A stretch of DNA of 21,613 nt, taken from positions 28,233-49,845 of the forward strand of contig DFYR01000016.1 in assembly GCA_002383375.1 (NCBI GenBank), read 5' to 3'. The notes under the pieces are model-generated. The model saw nothing but the letters and a program-made list of their open reading frames with translations. It ran no database searches and had not been told where the DNA came from. Origin of the DNA: Spirochaetaceae bacterium UBA4077. Lineage in GTDB: Bacteria > Spirochaetota > Spirochaetia > Treponematales > Rectinemataceae. The number at the start of each line of letters is the position of its first letter. The stretch's first letter is position 1. This document shows, piece after piece, positions 1-7,708 of the stretch. The position numbers and the translations under genes are program-made.

Positions 1-819
1 TCCCTCAAGCAGGAGGGCATTTCCTACCTCTGCGGCGCCGACCTGCCGGCGGTGGTAGTCAATGTAGCCAGGGCTGGCCCCGGCCTCGGCGGCATCACTC
101 CCGCCCAGGGTGACTATTTCCAGTCCACCAGGGGCGGTGGCCACGGCGATTACCACACCATCGTCCTGGCTCCCAAGGGAGTCCAGGAAGCCGCCGACCT
201 CACCTATGAGGCCTTCGAGCTTTCGGACAAGTACAGGATTCCGGTCCTCGTCCTCGCCGACGGTCTTATCGGCCAGATGATGGAATCGGTAATCCTTCCC
301 GATCCGGTGGACATGGCGAAGCTCCCCCGGAAACCCTGGGCTGTGGGACACCAAGCCAGAGACAAGCGGGGAGTGAACCACGTAAGCAGCATGAACCTGG
401 ACCCGGCCACCCTGGAAAAGGCTAACCTCAAGCGCGAAGCCCACTATGATGTGGTCAAGAAGGAGCTCTGCCGCTACGAGGAAATGCAGGTCGAGGATGC
501 CGATATCGTGATCGTCGCCTATGGCACTTCAGCCAGGGTTTCCATGAGCACGGTCCAGGCAGGCAGGGCTAAGGGGCTCAAGATTGGCCTTTTCCGCCCC
601 ATCACGCTCTGGCCCTTCCCCTACGAAAGGCTCGCCGCCCTGGCCGAGAAAAAAGGCCGCAAGTTCCTCTCGGTGGAGATGAGCATGGGTCAAATGGTCG
701 AGGATGTCAGGCTCGCCGTGAACGGCAAGGCGCCGGTCGCCCATTACGGAAGAACCGGCGGCATGATCCATAACGAGGAAGAAGTCCTCGCCGCCGCAGA
801 GCGGATGCTGAAAGCCTGA
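1..819 (+). CDS. vorB: 2-oxoacid:ferredoxin oxidoreductase, alpha subunit (VorB/KorA type), 5' partial
   Basis: This is the C-terminal 272 residues of an alpha subunit of a 2-oxoacid:ferredoxin oxidoreductase, the family that oxidatively decarboxylates 2-oxoacids to acyl-CoA and reduces ferredoxin in the cytoplasm of anaerobes. The frame is open from base 1, so the gene begins upstream of the window and the first internal ATG (52) is not its start. The segment VNVARAGPGLGGITPAQGDY followed by QSTRGGGHGDY is characteristic of the VorB/KorA pyrimidine-binding domain. The C-terminal part has the transketolase-like fold pattern (IVAYGTSARVS, then GLFRPITLWPFP). Beta and gamma subunits follow, 30 bp and 15 bp apart, in one operon; a small ferredoxin-like delta subunit may lie upstream of the window. 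Branched-chain 2-oxoacid (VOR) and 2-oxoglutarate (KOR) specificity cannot be separated by reading, so the symbol is provisional. The family call is firm. Confidence 0.9.
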   Translation, partial: SLKQEGISYLCGADLPAVVVNVARAGPGLGGITPAQGDYFQSTRGGGHGDYHTIVLAPKGVQEAADLTYEAFELSDKYRIPVLVLADGLIGQMMESVILPDPVDMAKLPRKPWAVGHQARDKRGVNHVSSMNLDPATLEKANLKREAHYDVVKKELCRYEEMQVEDADIVIVAYGTSARVSMSTVQAGRAKGLKIGLFRPITLWPFPYERLAALAEKKGRKFLSVEMSMGQMVEDVRLAVNGKAPVAHYGRTGGMIHNEEEVLAAAERMLKA

Positions 820-849
820 GGACCGGGCGTTAAAGCGAAGGAGAGGAAA

Positions 850-1626
850 ATGGAATTATTATATGGGCATCCTAAAAGCCTTGTATCGATCCAATCCAAG
901 TACTGTCCCGGCTGCGGGCATGGAGTCATACATAGGCTTATCACCGAAGTGATAGACGAGATGGGTCTGCAGGAAAGGTCCATCATCACCAACCCCGTCG
1001 GCTGCTCCATCTGGGCCGAATACTATTTCGACTTCGATTCGGTACAGCCAGCCCACGGCCGAACCCCGGCCGCGGCTACGGGTATCAAGCGCAATCTCAA
1101 AGACCACCTGGTGATCTGTTACCAGGGTGACGGCGACCTGGCCGCCATCGGCACCGCGGAGATCATCCATGCGGCCAACAGGGGCGAAAAGTTCACCACC
1201 ATCTTTGTCAACAACGCCATCTACGGCATGACGGGAGGACAGATGGCCCCCACGACGCTGGTAGGCCAGTACGCCACCACCTCCCCCAAAGGCCGTGATC
1301 CCGTGAACGCAGGCATGGGCTATCCGATCAAGGTCTGCGAGCTGCTCTCCTCCCTCGGAGGAACCCGCTACCTTGCCCGAGGCGCGGTGAACAATCCGGT
1401 CAACATCAAGAAAACCAAGAAAATGATCCGCACCGCCTTCGAAGCCCAGATGCGGGGCGAAGGGTTTACCATGGTGGAGATTCTCTCCCAGTGTCCCACC
1501 AACTGGAAACTCTCTCCTCCCGATTCCATCGACTGGCTGGAGAAAAACATGATCCCCTTCTATCCCCTGGGCGAGATCAAGAACACGCTGTCGACGGCCG
1601 CGGCCCCCGCGGGCGCGGGCAACTGA
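850..1626 (+). CDS. vorA: 2-oxoacid:ferredoxin oxidoreductase, beta (thiamine diphosphate-binding) subunit
   Basis: This beta subunit carries thiamine diphosphate and a [4Fe-4S] cluster. The N-terminal CPGCGHG (from C19) supplies cluster cysteines C19 and C22, with C52 in VGCSIW a likely further ligand. The ThDP/Mg motif is complete: GDGD at residues 93-96 and the paired asparagines at 121-122 in IFVNNAIYGMTGG. The length of 258 residues is usual for stand-alone beta subunits of the VOR/KOR class and shorter than pyruvate-specific single-chain enzymes. The ATG at 850 is preceded by AAGGAGAGG at a good distance, which supports this start. It lies between the alpha gene (30 bp gap) and gamma gene (15 bp gap). 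The last residues are an Ala/Gly-rich tail. Specificity for branched-chain or other 2-oxoacids is inferred only from overall resemblance. Confidence 0.92.
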   Translation: MELLYGHPKSLVSIQSKYCPGCGHGVIHRLITEVIDEMGLQERSIITNPVGCSIWAEYYFDFDSVQPAHGRTPAAATGIKRNLKDHLVICYQGDGDLAAIGTAEIIHAANRGEKFTTIFVNNAIYGMTGGQMAPTTLVGQYATTSPKGRDPVNAGMGYPIKVCELLSSLGGTRYLARGAVNNPVNIKKTKKMIRTAFEAQMRGEGFTMVEILSQCPTNWKLSPPDSIDWLEKNMIPFYPLGEIKNTLSTAAAPAGAGN

Positions 1627-1641
1627 TAAAGGAGCGCGCAG

Positions 1642-2187
1642 ATGACAGAGAAAACATTTATCGCAGGATTCGGAGGCCAAGGGGTCATTTCCCTGGGCCA
1701 AATGTGGGTGTACTGCGCCATGAAAGAAGGCCTGACCGTGAGCTTCTTCCCCTTCTACGGGGCTGAGAAGCGCGGAGGCATCGCCAGGGCTTCGGTCATC
1801 GTCAGCGAAGATGAGATCGCCAGTCCTATCGTCGCCAAGGCAGACACGGTCGTCATTATGAGCCAGGATTCGGTGGATATCGCCGAGGAAAAATGCGCCC
1901 AAGGCGGCACCATCCTCCTCAATTCCAGCCTGGTCAAGACCGATCCCAACAGGCCCGACGCCAAGATTCTCCACATTCCCTGCAACGAAATCGCGGAGAA
2001 AATCGGCGACGGCAGGATCGCCAACATGGTCATGATGGGCGCCCTGAGCCAGACCACAGGAGCGGTGAAGCTGGATCACGCTGACGAAATATTGAAAACT
2101 TTCTTCCCACCCTCCAAGCATGGACTCATTCCCATGAATATCAAGGCCATCGAAGCAGGAAAGCAGGCCTGCCTGAGCTGCGAATAG
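1642..2187 (+). CDS. vorC: 2-oxoacid:ferredoxin oxidoreductase, gamma subunit
   Basis: This is the gamma subunit of the same complex, 181 residues, typical length for the family. The N-terminal GFGGQGV (residues 9-15) and the later PFYGAEKRGG are the hallmark signatures of the POR/KOR gamma domain, which contributes to CoA binding and subunit assembly. The ATG at 1642 has AAAGGAG upstream. It is the third and last gene of the operon, because a strong intrinsic terminator follows about 50 bp downstream. The gene order alpha-beta-gamma matches VOR/KOR clusters; in some organisms alpha and gamma are fused, but here they are separate. In an anaerobe this complex would either ferment amino-acid-derived 2-oxoacids or work reductively to make branched-chain 2-oxoacids. 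The sequence alone does not decide the direction. Confidence 0.9.
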   Translation: MTEKTFIAGFGGQGVISLGQMWVYCAMKEGLTVSFFPFYGAEKRGGIARASVIVSEDEIASPIVAKADTVVIMSQDSVDIAEEKCAQGGTILLNSSLVKTDPNRPDAKILHIPCNEIAEKIGDGRIANMVMMGALSQTTGAVKLDHADEILKTFFPPSKHGLIPMNIKAIEAGKQACLSCE

Positions 2188-2206
2188 GCTCCAGGTCGGA
2201 CCAATA

Positions 2207-2221
2207 GGCGCCTTAGGCGCC
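2207..2221 (+). repeat. Short hairpin upstream of the terminator
   Basis: GGCGCC, loop TTA, GGCGCC forms a perfect 6-bp stem 20 bp after the gamma-subunit stop. It has no T-tract of its own and sits just before the intrinsic terminator. It may protect the 3' end of the transcript or assist termination; the function is inference. Confidence 0.5.
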
Positions 2222-2236
2222 GCGATTAAATCCATC

Positions 2237-2270
2237 GGGATCCCGTAGCTGTACGGGATCCCCTTTTTTT
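2237..2270 (+). terminator. Strong intrinsic terminator of the oxidoreductase operon
   Basis: The arms GGGATCCCGT (2237-2246) and ACGGGATCCC (2253-2262) are perfectly complementary over 10 bp around a 6-nt loop, followed by a run of seven T (2264-2270). This is a textbook rho-independent terminator on the + strand after the three oxidoreductase subunits. Confidence 0.93.
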
Positions 2271-2273
2271 GGC

Positions 2274-2289
2274 TATACTCTAGCGCGAA
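2274..2289 (+). promoter_or_regulatory. Putative -10 element directly before the GT51 gene
   Basis: GCTATACT places a TATACT hexamer at 2274-2279, only 10 nt before the ATG at 2290. There is no Shine-Dalgarno-like sequence between them and only a poor -35 match upstream. If the hexamer is used, the mRNA would have almost no 5' leader. The same octamer GCTATACT occurs before the start at 10605 on the other strand. Confidence 0.45.
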
Positions 2290-3372
2290 ATGAATCGCTC
2301 GCGGTCCGATAGCCTGAGCCCTGTCAAGGACGAAGGAAAAAACACTGACCCAGAAAGCTGGAAAAGCTCCTGGCCGCGACGACTGCTGATCTTTCTGCTT
2401 GAGCTGTTCTTCGCGGTCCATATCGCCTATATTGCGATGACCTCCTTGGCCATCTTCGTCTATAAGTTTTCGGATCCCGTCTATACTATCCTTATGCCCT
2501 ACCGCTTGATCGGCTACGGCTGGGACATTCAAAAGCCCCGGCCGGTAAAACTGGAAAGCATCCCGCCCTATATCCGCTCCATGCTCGTGGCCGTGGAGGA
2601 CGGGAAATTCTACGAGCACCACGGCATAGACATAGAGGCCTTCAAGCGCGCCCAGGAGATAAACGCTCGGTTGGGCAAGCCGCTTTACGGCGGCTCCACG
2701 CTGACGATGCAGGTGGCTCGAACCCTCTTCCTGGTGCCGGAAAAAAGCTATGTCAGGAAGTATTTCGAGGTGATCGCCGCCCTCGAGCTGGAATTGATCC
2801 TTTCTAAGGAAAGAATCCTTGAGCTCTACTTCGGCTATGCCGAATGGGGCAAGGGAATATTCGGCATAGAAGCGGCGTCCCAGCATTACTACGGCGTATC
2901 GACCAGGTCCTTGAGCAGGGATCAGGCCGCCCGGCTCGTCGCCCTGCTTTCCTCCCCCATAAAATACACGCCTTCGAGCTTGAACAAATCAGCGATTCTT
3001 CGCGAGCGGTACGCCTATCTCACCCGACGCTTCGTCAGCCCCTACGCGGTATCGCCCGATCAGAGCAGCCTGCCCGAAAGCCCGCCGGGACCGGTGGAGC
3101 CCGGATTCGACGAGGCGTTCGTGGAAACGGAGGATACCGGGACCGTCGGTATCGGCGCTGAAACCGACGCCGCTGACATACCTACGGGGGGCGAAATCCC
3201 GACCGAGTCCGGCGACCTGACTGCGCCGCCCCTCGTCCCGGCCGCAGATGCCCCGGCGCAGGAGCCGGCGCCGGCTACGAGCCCAGAGGAAGGCTCGATC
3301 GACAATCCTGCCGCTGAGCCTGGGTCCGGGGCTCAGGCAACCGCTACGACGACTACCGTAAATCTTTTCTGA
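2290..3372 (+). CDS. Monofunctional peptidoglycan glycosyltransferase (GT51) with disordered C-terminal tail
   Basis: This protein should polymerise lipid II into glycan strands at the outer face of the inner membrane. A cytoplasmic N-terminus (1-30) leads into a hydrophobic segment at about 31-58. The GT51 motifs follow in order: VEDGKFYEHHG with catalytic E103, GGSTLTMQ (134-141), VRKYFE with E160, and KERILELY...EWGKGIFGIEAAS (173-197). Two positions differ from the usual consensus: GGST(I/L)TQQ reads GGSTLTMQ, and the LYLN stretch reads LYFG. There is no transpeptidase domain. After about residue 250 comes a tail of about 110 residues rich in Pro, Ala, Glu and Thr, predicted disordered and periplasmic; typical MtgA proteins (about 240 residues) lack it. 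The ATG at 2290 has no ribosome binding site. The gene converges with the UPF0178 gene, with 2 bp between their stop codons. Confidence 0.88.
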   Translation: MNRSRSDSLSPVKDEGKNTDPESWKSSWPRRLLIFLLELFFAVHIAYIAMTSLAIFVYKFSDPVYTILMPYRLIGYGWDIQKPRPVKLESIPPYIRSMLVAVEDGKFYEHHGIDIEAFKRAQEINARLGKPLYGGSTLTMQVARTLFLVPEKSYVRKYFEVIAALELELILSKERILELYFGYAEWGKGIFGIEAASQHYYGVSTRSLSRDQAARLVALLSSPIKYTPSSLNKSAILRERYAYLTRRFVSPYAVSPDQSSLPESPPGPVEPGFDEAFVETEDTGTVGIGAETDAADIPTGGEIPTESGDLTAPPLVPAADAPAQEPAPATSPEEGSIDNPAAEPGSGAQATATTTTVNLF

Positions 3373-3374
3373 CT

Positions 3375-3842
3375 TTATTGCCGCTCGATTTTGCTGAGCA
3401 GCCTATCCAGGCTGTCCGCGAAGCTCTTTAGCTCCCTGGCTGTTCGCTGGGATCCCTTGGGCGAGGGGGGAGCCAGGCCGAGATTCCTGAGCTGAAGGGC
3501 GGCATCCCTTAAGGAGCGGCGCTCGGCGGCGTTTTCACTGGTAAAGACGTCACCCCGGTCGTTGAGGACGTAGATACCCCTATCGGCCAGTCGCTCGGCG
3601 AGGGCTGTGTCCCTGGTCACGACAAGGTCGCTCTGAATGGCTCCGGCTTCGATGAACCTGTCCACCGCGTCCGGGCCGGCCTCTACTAATCGGCTAAGTT
3701 CGGGAGGGATGTCGGGAAGCCTTTTTGCCGAAACGAAGATCAGTTCCGGGAATTTTCCGCCACCCCGGGAGCTGCCCGCCCGGCGCAGCAGAAAGGCGCG
3801 CAGATCCCTGGGCAGACTGTCCCCGTCTATCCACAGTGTCAT
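3375..3842 (-). CDS. UPF0178 (YaiI/YqxD, DUF188) family protein
   Basis: This 155-residue protein matches the DUF188 family by its N-terminal MTLWIDGDSLP (family consensus DADACP), the central SDLVVTRDTALAERL, the NDRGDVFTSEN block and the C-terminal FADSLDRLL. The family has a PIN/NYN-like fold with conserved acidic residues, and its biochemical role is not established. The cysteine of the usual DADACP motif is absent here (DGDSLP). The start codon overlaps the stop of the upstream mannose-6-phosphate isomerase gene as ATGA (3839-3842), which implies translational coupling and makes this the last gene of the minus-strand unit. It has no independent ribosome binding site that I can recognise. 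The stop faces the GT51 gene with only 2 bp between them. Confidence 0.85.
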   Translation of the reverse strand: MTLWIDGDSLPRDLRAFLLRRAGSSRGGGKFPELIFVSAKRLPDIPPELSRLVEAGPDAVDRFIEAGAIQSDLVVTRDTALAERLADRGIYVLNDRGDVFTSENAAERRSLRDAALQLRNLGLAPPSPKGSQRTARELKSFADSLDRLLSKIERQ

Positions 3843-5206
3843 AGCTGCCTGCTCCCCGGAAAGTTCGCCGTCTTGCGGTCGGATGAGCCGCCGGACCTTC
3901 CCACTCCTCCTGTCTCGATCCTTGTTCCGCCAGGACCCGGGTATCTGACTCTGTAGACTGTTCCAAAGCCCGTGATTTCATACCGGGAACAGGAGGCCCC
4001 GAGAAAGGCTGAACCGCCCCGGCTTATGTGCAGTTCTTTTCTTGCTGCCGAGCCTGGAGACTCCATATGCCCGGCCTCAAATGCGGATATGATGATCGAG
4101 CCCTCGGTGCAGAACAGAATTTCCGGTCCGTCGACGTCCCGGGCGAATCGCGCCCCTGAATCCGGGCAAATCCGTTCGAGGGCGAACTCTTCGGCGGGAC
4201 AAGGCCATGTTTCGAAGTCCGTCGCCATGCCGGACAGGGTTCTGCCCGGCACCTCACTTGACGGTTTATTTTCCAGCAAGACGGGTTGAGCATCCGGATC
4301 GACAACGCGCAATAGTTCCACTTTTTCGATATGCTTGGGGCTCAGGCCCCCTCTGACCACATTGTCCGAGGATGCCATGACCTCGAGAATCGTTCCTTCA
4401 AGGTAGGAATGCAGAAGTCCCGAGGAAATATAGAGCGCCTGGCCTGGCTGAAGCAGTAGAAGCCGCATGAAAAGCGGCGCGAGAGCCCCAGGGTCGCCGG
4501 GATAGAGTCCGAGCAGGCGCAGCGTCGTAAGGCCGGTTTCCCGTGCCTGGTCCTCGCCGCTTTTCGAAAGAAGAAGGGCTCTCGCGCCAGCTTCACGACA
4601 AATGACTTTTTTTTCTTCAGCGTCCAGTCCCAGGAGCCTGGAGAGAAAGGCGGGATACGCCGCTGCATCCCGAGTCTTTCGCATTTTGGGCAAAGAGATT
4701 AAGGTCGGACCTAAAAGTTCCGCTGCCTCTTCGATACTCCGAAGGCCGCAGAGCGCCTTAAAAGGCGAGAGGGCAAGGGCGAGTTCCGGCTTGTGATTGG
4801 GATCGCGGTAGGTCCGCAGCGGCGAGTCCCTGGGTATGCCCAGGCTTTCCTCGCGCTCGAAGCCCTGGATTGCCGTTTTTTTGTCGGGATGGACCTGGAT
4901 GGAAAGCGGAGAGGACGCAGAAAGCGCCTTGAATAAAAAGGGCAGTTCCGAGCTTTTATGCATCGCTCGGGCTCCCAGGATTTTTTCAGGCTGCAGGCTG
5001 ATGAGCTCTCGCAGCGATAAGTTGCCGCCCTCGGCTGTCACCAGATTCGATGGAGCTTCGGCATGTGCCCCCATCCAGCATTCGGCCGCAGGTCTGTCCG
5101 AGGGGGTATCGATCCCGCAATAGAGTTTGAGCCCGTCTTGGCTGCCCCAGGCGTAATCGCGGATCCTGTTTTTCATTTCGAAAAGAACAATGTCACTTTC
5201 CTTCAT
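3839..5206 (-). CDS. manA: Mannose-6-phosphate isomerase, type I, with extra C-terminal tail
   Basis: The enzyme interconverts fructose 6-phosphate and mannose 6-phosphate in the cytoplasm, feeding GDP-mannose synthesis or mannose use. The type I zinc ligands are all visible: Q104 and H106 in SIQVHPDKK, E141 in HKPELALAL and H266 in SGLLHSYLEG. The downstream SSDNVVRGGLSPKH provides catalytic R285. The N-terminal IRDYAWGS is also characteristic. At 455 residues it is longer than the E. coli enzyme (about 390). The excess includes a Gly/Ser/Arg-rich tail of about 35 residues after the usual end (GFGTVYRVRYP) that runs into the start of the next gene. The ATG at 5206 has AAAAGGA about 5 nt upstream; an in-frame ATG at 5176 is closer to the E. 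coli start but has no ribosome binding site. The helicase gene lies 36 bp upstream. Confidence 0.92.
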   Translation of the reverse strand: MKESDIVLFEMKNRIRDYAWGSQDGLKLYCGIDTPSDRPAAECWMGAHAEAPSNLVTAEGGNLSLRELISLQPEKILGARAMHKSSELPFLFKALSASSPLSIQVHPDKKTAIQGFEREESLGIPRDSPLRTYRDPNHKPELALALSPFKALCGLRSIEEAAELLGPTLISLPKMRKTRDAAAYPAFLSRLLGLDAEEKKVICREAGARALLLSKSGEDQARETGLTTLRLLGLYPGDPGALAPLFMRLLLLQPGQALYISSGLLHSYLEGTILEVMASSDNVVRGGLSPKHIEKVELLRVVDPDAQPVLLENKPSSEVPGRTLSGMATDFETWPCPAEEFALERICPDSGARFARDVDGPEILFCTEGSIIISAFEAGHMESPGSAARKELHISRGGSAFLGASCSRYEITGFGTVYRVRYPGPGGTRIETGGVGRSGGSSDRKTANFPGSRQL

Positions 5207-5242
5207 CGTATTCCTTTTATCCGCATTGTACTCATGCCTGAG

Positions 5243-7708
5243 TCAATCGTCCAGAAAGCGGCGTATTTCGCCCTCCAGGGTCTCAAGGCCGCCGGAGACG
5301 AGCTTGCACCGAGGCAGGCTTTCGATGAACAGAGAGCCGTAACGGGAGGTGGCCAGGCGCTGATCCAGCACCACAGCCACGCCTCTGTCCTGGGAATGCC
5401 TGATGAGCCTTCCGAAGCCCTGTTTGAATTTTATGATAGCCTCGGGCACGCTGATCTCCATAAAAGCATTGCCTCCGGCCTTTTCCACAGCCTCTGCCCT
5501 GGCTTGTAAAACCGGTTCGTCGGGCACCTTGAAAGGAAGTTTAGTGAGCACGACCATGGATAGCGTTTCGCCCGGGGCGTCCACTCCCTCCCAGAAGGAG
5601 TCGGTGGCGAAGAGGACACTGGAGATGTCGTTGCGGAACATCGCCAGAAGCCTGGAGCGCTCGTCCATACCCTGGCGCAGGCAGCTTATCCCTTCCTTCT
5701 CCAGCACCGGCCTTGCCTTTTCAAAACTAATCCCGAGCATCTCGTAGCTGGTGAAGAGCACGAGGGCCCGTCCCCGGGATGCTAAGAGCAGCCTTAGCAC
5801 GGTTTCGGGGATGTATTCCTTGTACGCAGTCTTCTGCCGTTGGGGATGAGGTGCCTGGGGATCCACCGCCAACACCGCGTTGCTGCCGAAAGGGAAGGGG
5901 GAGGGGTAAATCCTGGCTTCAAGGTCTTCCCGCTGCTTGGCTATGCCGACCCTCTTCATCCAGAAATCGAAACTCCCGCCCACGGCAAGAGTGGCGGATG
6001 TGCACACCACGGAGCGCAGCTTTTCGAAGACCGATTTTTCCAGTAGGGGAGCCACCTCCAGGGGAGTAGCGTTGAAGGAGAGAAATACTTCCTTTTGCAG
6101 ACTCCGCAGCTTTTCGACCCAGAAGACCGTGTCCGGATTGGCATCGAAATCCTTCAGCCTTGCCATGAGGTCGGCCGACTCGTTGAGGCTCCTGGCTACC
6201 ATCCTGGTTTCATAGGCTGCCGGTTCCTGGGCCTTGGATTCGGGCAGGGTTTCCAGAATGTCTGCGATTTCCTTGCTGAGGGATAGAATCGAGCGCTGAA
6301 GCCGTCCCGCTGCTTCGCAGAGCGAGGCGGCGATGGCCGGCGTCTTATCCTTTAGCCGCAGGCTCGCCTCTTCACCCATAATCGCCAAGGCCGATGCCTC
6401 CATGCTCGCCATCGAGCCTTGGACCTCCTGGATCGCCGTTTCGAAAATCCGTATCCGCTGGGAGCTCACCGAGGGGGAAGCGGCGAGGCTAGCCATGCTC
6501 CCGAAAAAGCCCCGCCCTTTCTTTCGCCATAGTTGGGATAGTTTTTTCAAAAGAGAAAACCGGGAAAGGCTTTCGGTGAAGAGGCTCGTGGCACTGTCTT
6601 CGATGGCATGGGCTTCGTCCAGCACCAGCACGTTGTAGGAGGGAAGAATGGATGTCTGCTCCACACCCGCGTTCTGTCTCCGGGAGGCTATGTCGGCGAA
6701 AAGCAGGTGGTGGTTCACCACGATGATCTGGGCGTCTGCAGCGTTCTTGCGCACGGCGATGACGTGGCATTTTTCCCTGTGGGGACAGCGAAGGGAAACG
6801 CAGGCTTCAGCCTCGGAGCAAACCCTGCCCCAGGTCTGGTCGTCCACCCTGAAGGGCAGGGCGGCCCTATCGCCGGTTCCGCCGGCTTCGTCCCAGGCGG
6901 CGATCCGCTTCAAGGGACTCTGCTCGTTCAGCAAGAGCCCTTCCTCATCTATGGCTTCCAGGAGTCTCCGTTTGCAGAGATAGTTCGCCCTGCCCTTGAC
7001 CAGGACAGTCTTTGGCTTTTTGCGGAAAATCGAAGAGACTACGGGGATGTCCTTGGAAAAAAGCTGATCCTGGAGATTGATCGTGGCGGTGGATATCACA
7101 ACCCGTTCTTCGTTGCCCTGGGCCCAGCCTATGGCGGGCAGCAGGTAGGCGAAGGACTTGCCGACTCCGGTGCCCGCCTCCGCCGCCAGGATGCCCCCGT
7201 GGTTGAAGACAGAGGCCACATCTGCAGTCATTTGCACCTGGGAGGGGCGGGGCTCGAAATCCGGCATGGTGCGGGCCAGCTTGCCGCCTTTGTCCAACGC
7301 CCTGGCAAGGCCGTCCTCGTCCAGCATCCTCAAGGATCTGCGCCGGGCAGGCTCGGCGACGATGTAGAGGTGACTCGCATCGTTGTCGATGATGTACGAG
7401 CCCACCCCGAAACTGCCGGCTTCCGCCGCGATAGTCACGTCGGCATCCGATGGCTGGAGCCTTCCCGAAGGGTGGTTATGGATCAGCACCGAACCTTTTT
7501 CAAAATATGAGCCCAGGGCGGGGACGGCATCGGAGCTTCCCCTGGCCACCACCTCAATCGCGCTCACCTTGCCGCCGCTGTCCAGGCTCCCCACGGCAAA
7601 GATCTCCCCGTCTCCTGCCGAGCGTATGGCATCTTTCAATTCGGCGCAGACCAGTTCAGAGAGTCTTTCCTGGGCTTCCACCACGGCGCTGTGCTGTCGC
7701 TCGCTCAT
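5243..7708 (-). CDS. DinG/XPD-type superfamily 2 helicase with N-terminal RadC-like JAB domain
   Basis: The protein has two parts. Residues about 1-125 form a JAB/MPN (RadC-like) domain with an intact JAMM zinc motif: candidate catalytic E35, then HNHPSG with H77 and H79, and S87/D90 in QPSDAD. Residues about 150-821 are a DinG-family 5'-3' DNA helicase: Walker A EAGTGVGKS (about 177-185), DEAH box at 364-367, motif V-like FATDSFWEGVDAPG and motif VI QGFGRLIRH. Between Walker A and DEAH lie cysteines C245, C297, C303, C308 and C314, matching the Fe-S cluster region of XPD/DinG helicases. Firmicute DinG proteins carry an N-terminal DnaQ-type exonuclease; here that position is taken by the JAB domain. 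JAMM proteins can be peptidases or deubiquitinase-like, while the RadC type has no settled activity. The start overlaps the upstream gene's stop by 4 bp (ATGA). A role in DNA repair is family knowledge plus inference. Confidence 0.9.
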   Translation of the reverse strand: MSERQHSAVVEAQERLSELVCAELKDAIRSAGDGEIFAVGSLDSGGKVSAIEVVARGSSDAVPALGSYFEKGSVLIHNHPSGRLQPSDADVTIAAEAGSFGVGSYIIDNDASHLYIVAEPARRRSLRMLDEDGLARALDKGGKLARTMPDFEPRPSQVQMTADVASVFNHGGILAAEAGTGVGKSFAYLLPAIGWAQGNEERVVISTATINLQDQLFSKDIPVVSSIFRKKPKTVLVKGRANYLCKRRLLEAIDEEGLLLNEQSPLKRIAAWDEAGGTGDRAALPFRVDDQTWGRVCSEAEACVSLRCPHREKCHVIAVRKNAADAQIIVVNHHLLFADIASRRQNAGVEQTSILPSYNVLVLDEAHAIEDSATSLFTESLSRFSLLKKLSQLWRKKGRGFFGSMASLAASPSVSSQRIRIFETAIQEVQGSMASMEASALAIMGEEASLRLKDKTPAIAASLCEAAGRLQRSILSLSKEIADILETLPESKAQEPAAYETRMVARSLNESADLMARLKDFDANPDTVFWVEKLRSLQKEVFLSFNATPLEVAPLLEKSVFEKLRSVVCTSATLAVGGSFDFWMKRVGIAKQREDLEARIYPSPFPFGSNAVLAVDPQAPHPQRQKTAYKEYIPETVLRLLLASRGRALVLFTSYEMLGISFEKARPVLEKEGISCLRQGMDERSRLLAMFRNDISSVLFATDSFWEGVDAPGETLSMVVLTKLPFKVPDEPVLQARAEAVEKAGGNAFMEISVPEAIIKFKQGFGRLIRHSQDRGVAVVLDQRLATSRYGSLFIESLPRCKLVSGGLETLEGEIRRFLDD

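Noticed and set aside
859..2886. A 675-codon open frame on the minus strand opposite the beta and gamma oxidoreductase genes and part of the GT51 gene
   Set aside because: It lies antisense to three clearly recognisable genes, its translation resembles no family, and long antisense frames are common in GC-rich DNA with this codon bias.
5215..5246. TTGACT on the minus strand (5246-5241) as an independent manA promoter
   Set aside because: No -10-like hexamer lies 16-18 bp downstream; TACAAT is only 10 bp away and ATAAAA is 20 bp away.
6608..7510. A 300-codon plus-strand frame opposite the helicase gene
   Set aside because: The minus strand here encodes the JAB, Walker A and DEAH motifs of the helicase; the plus-strand frame has no recognisable domain.
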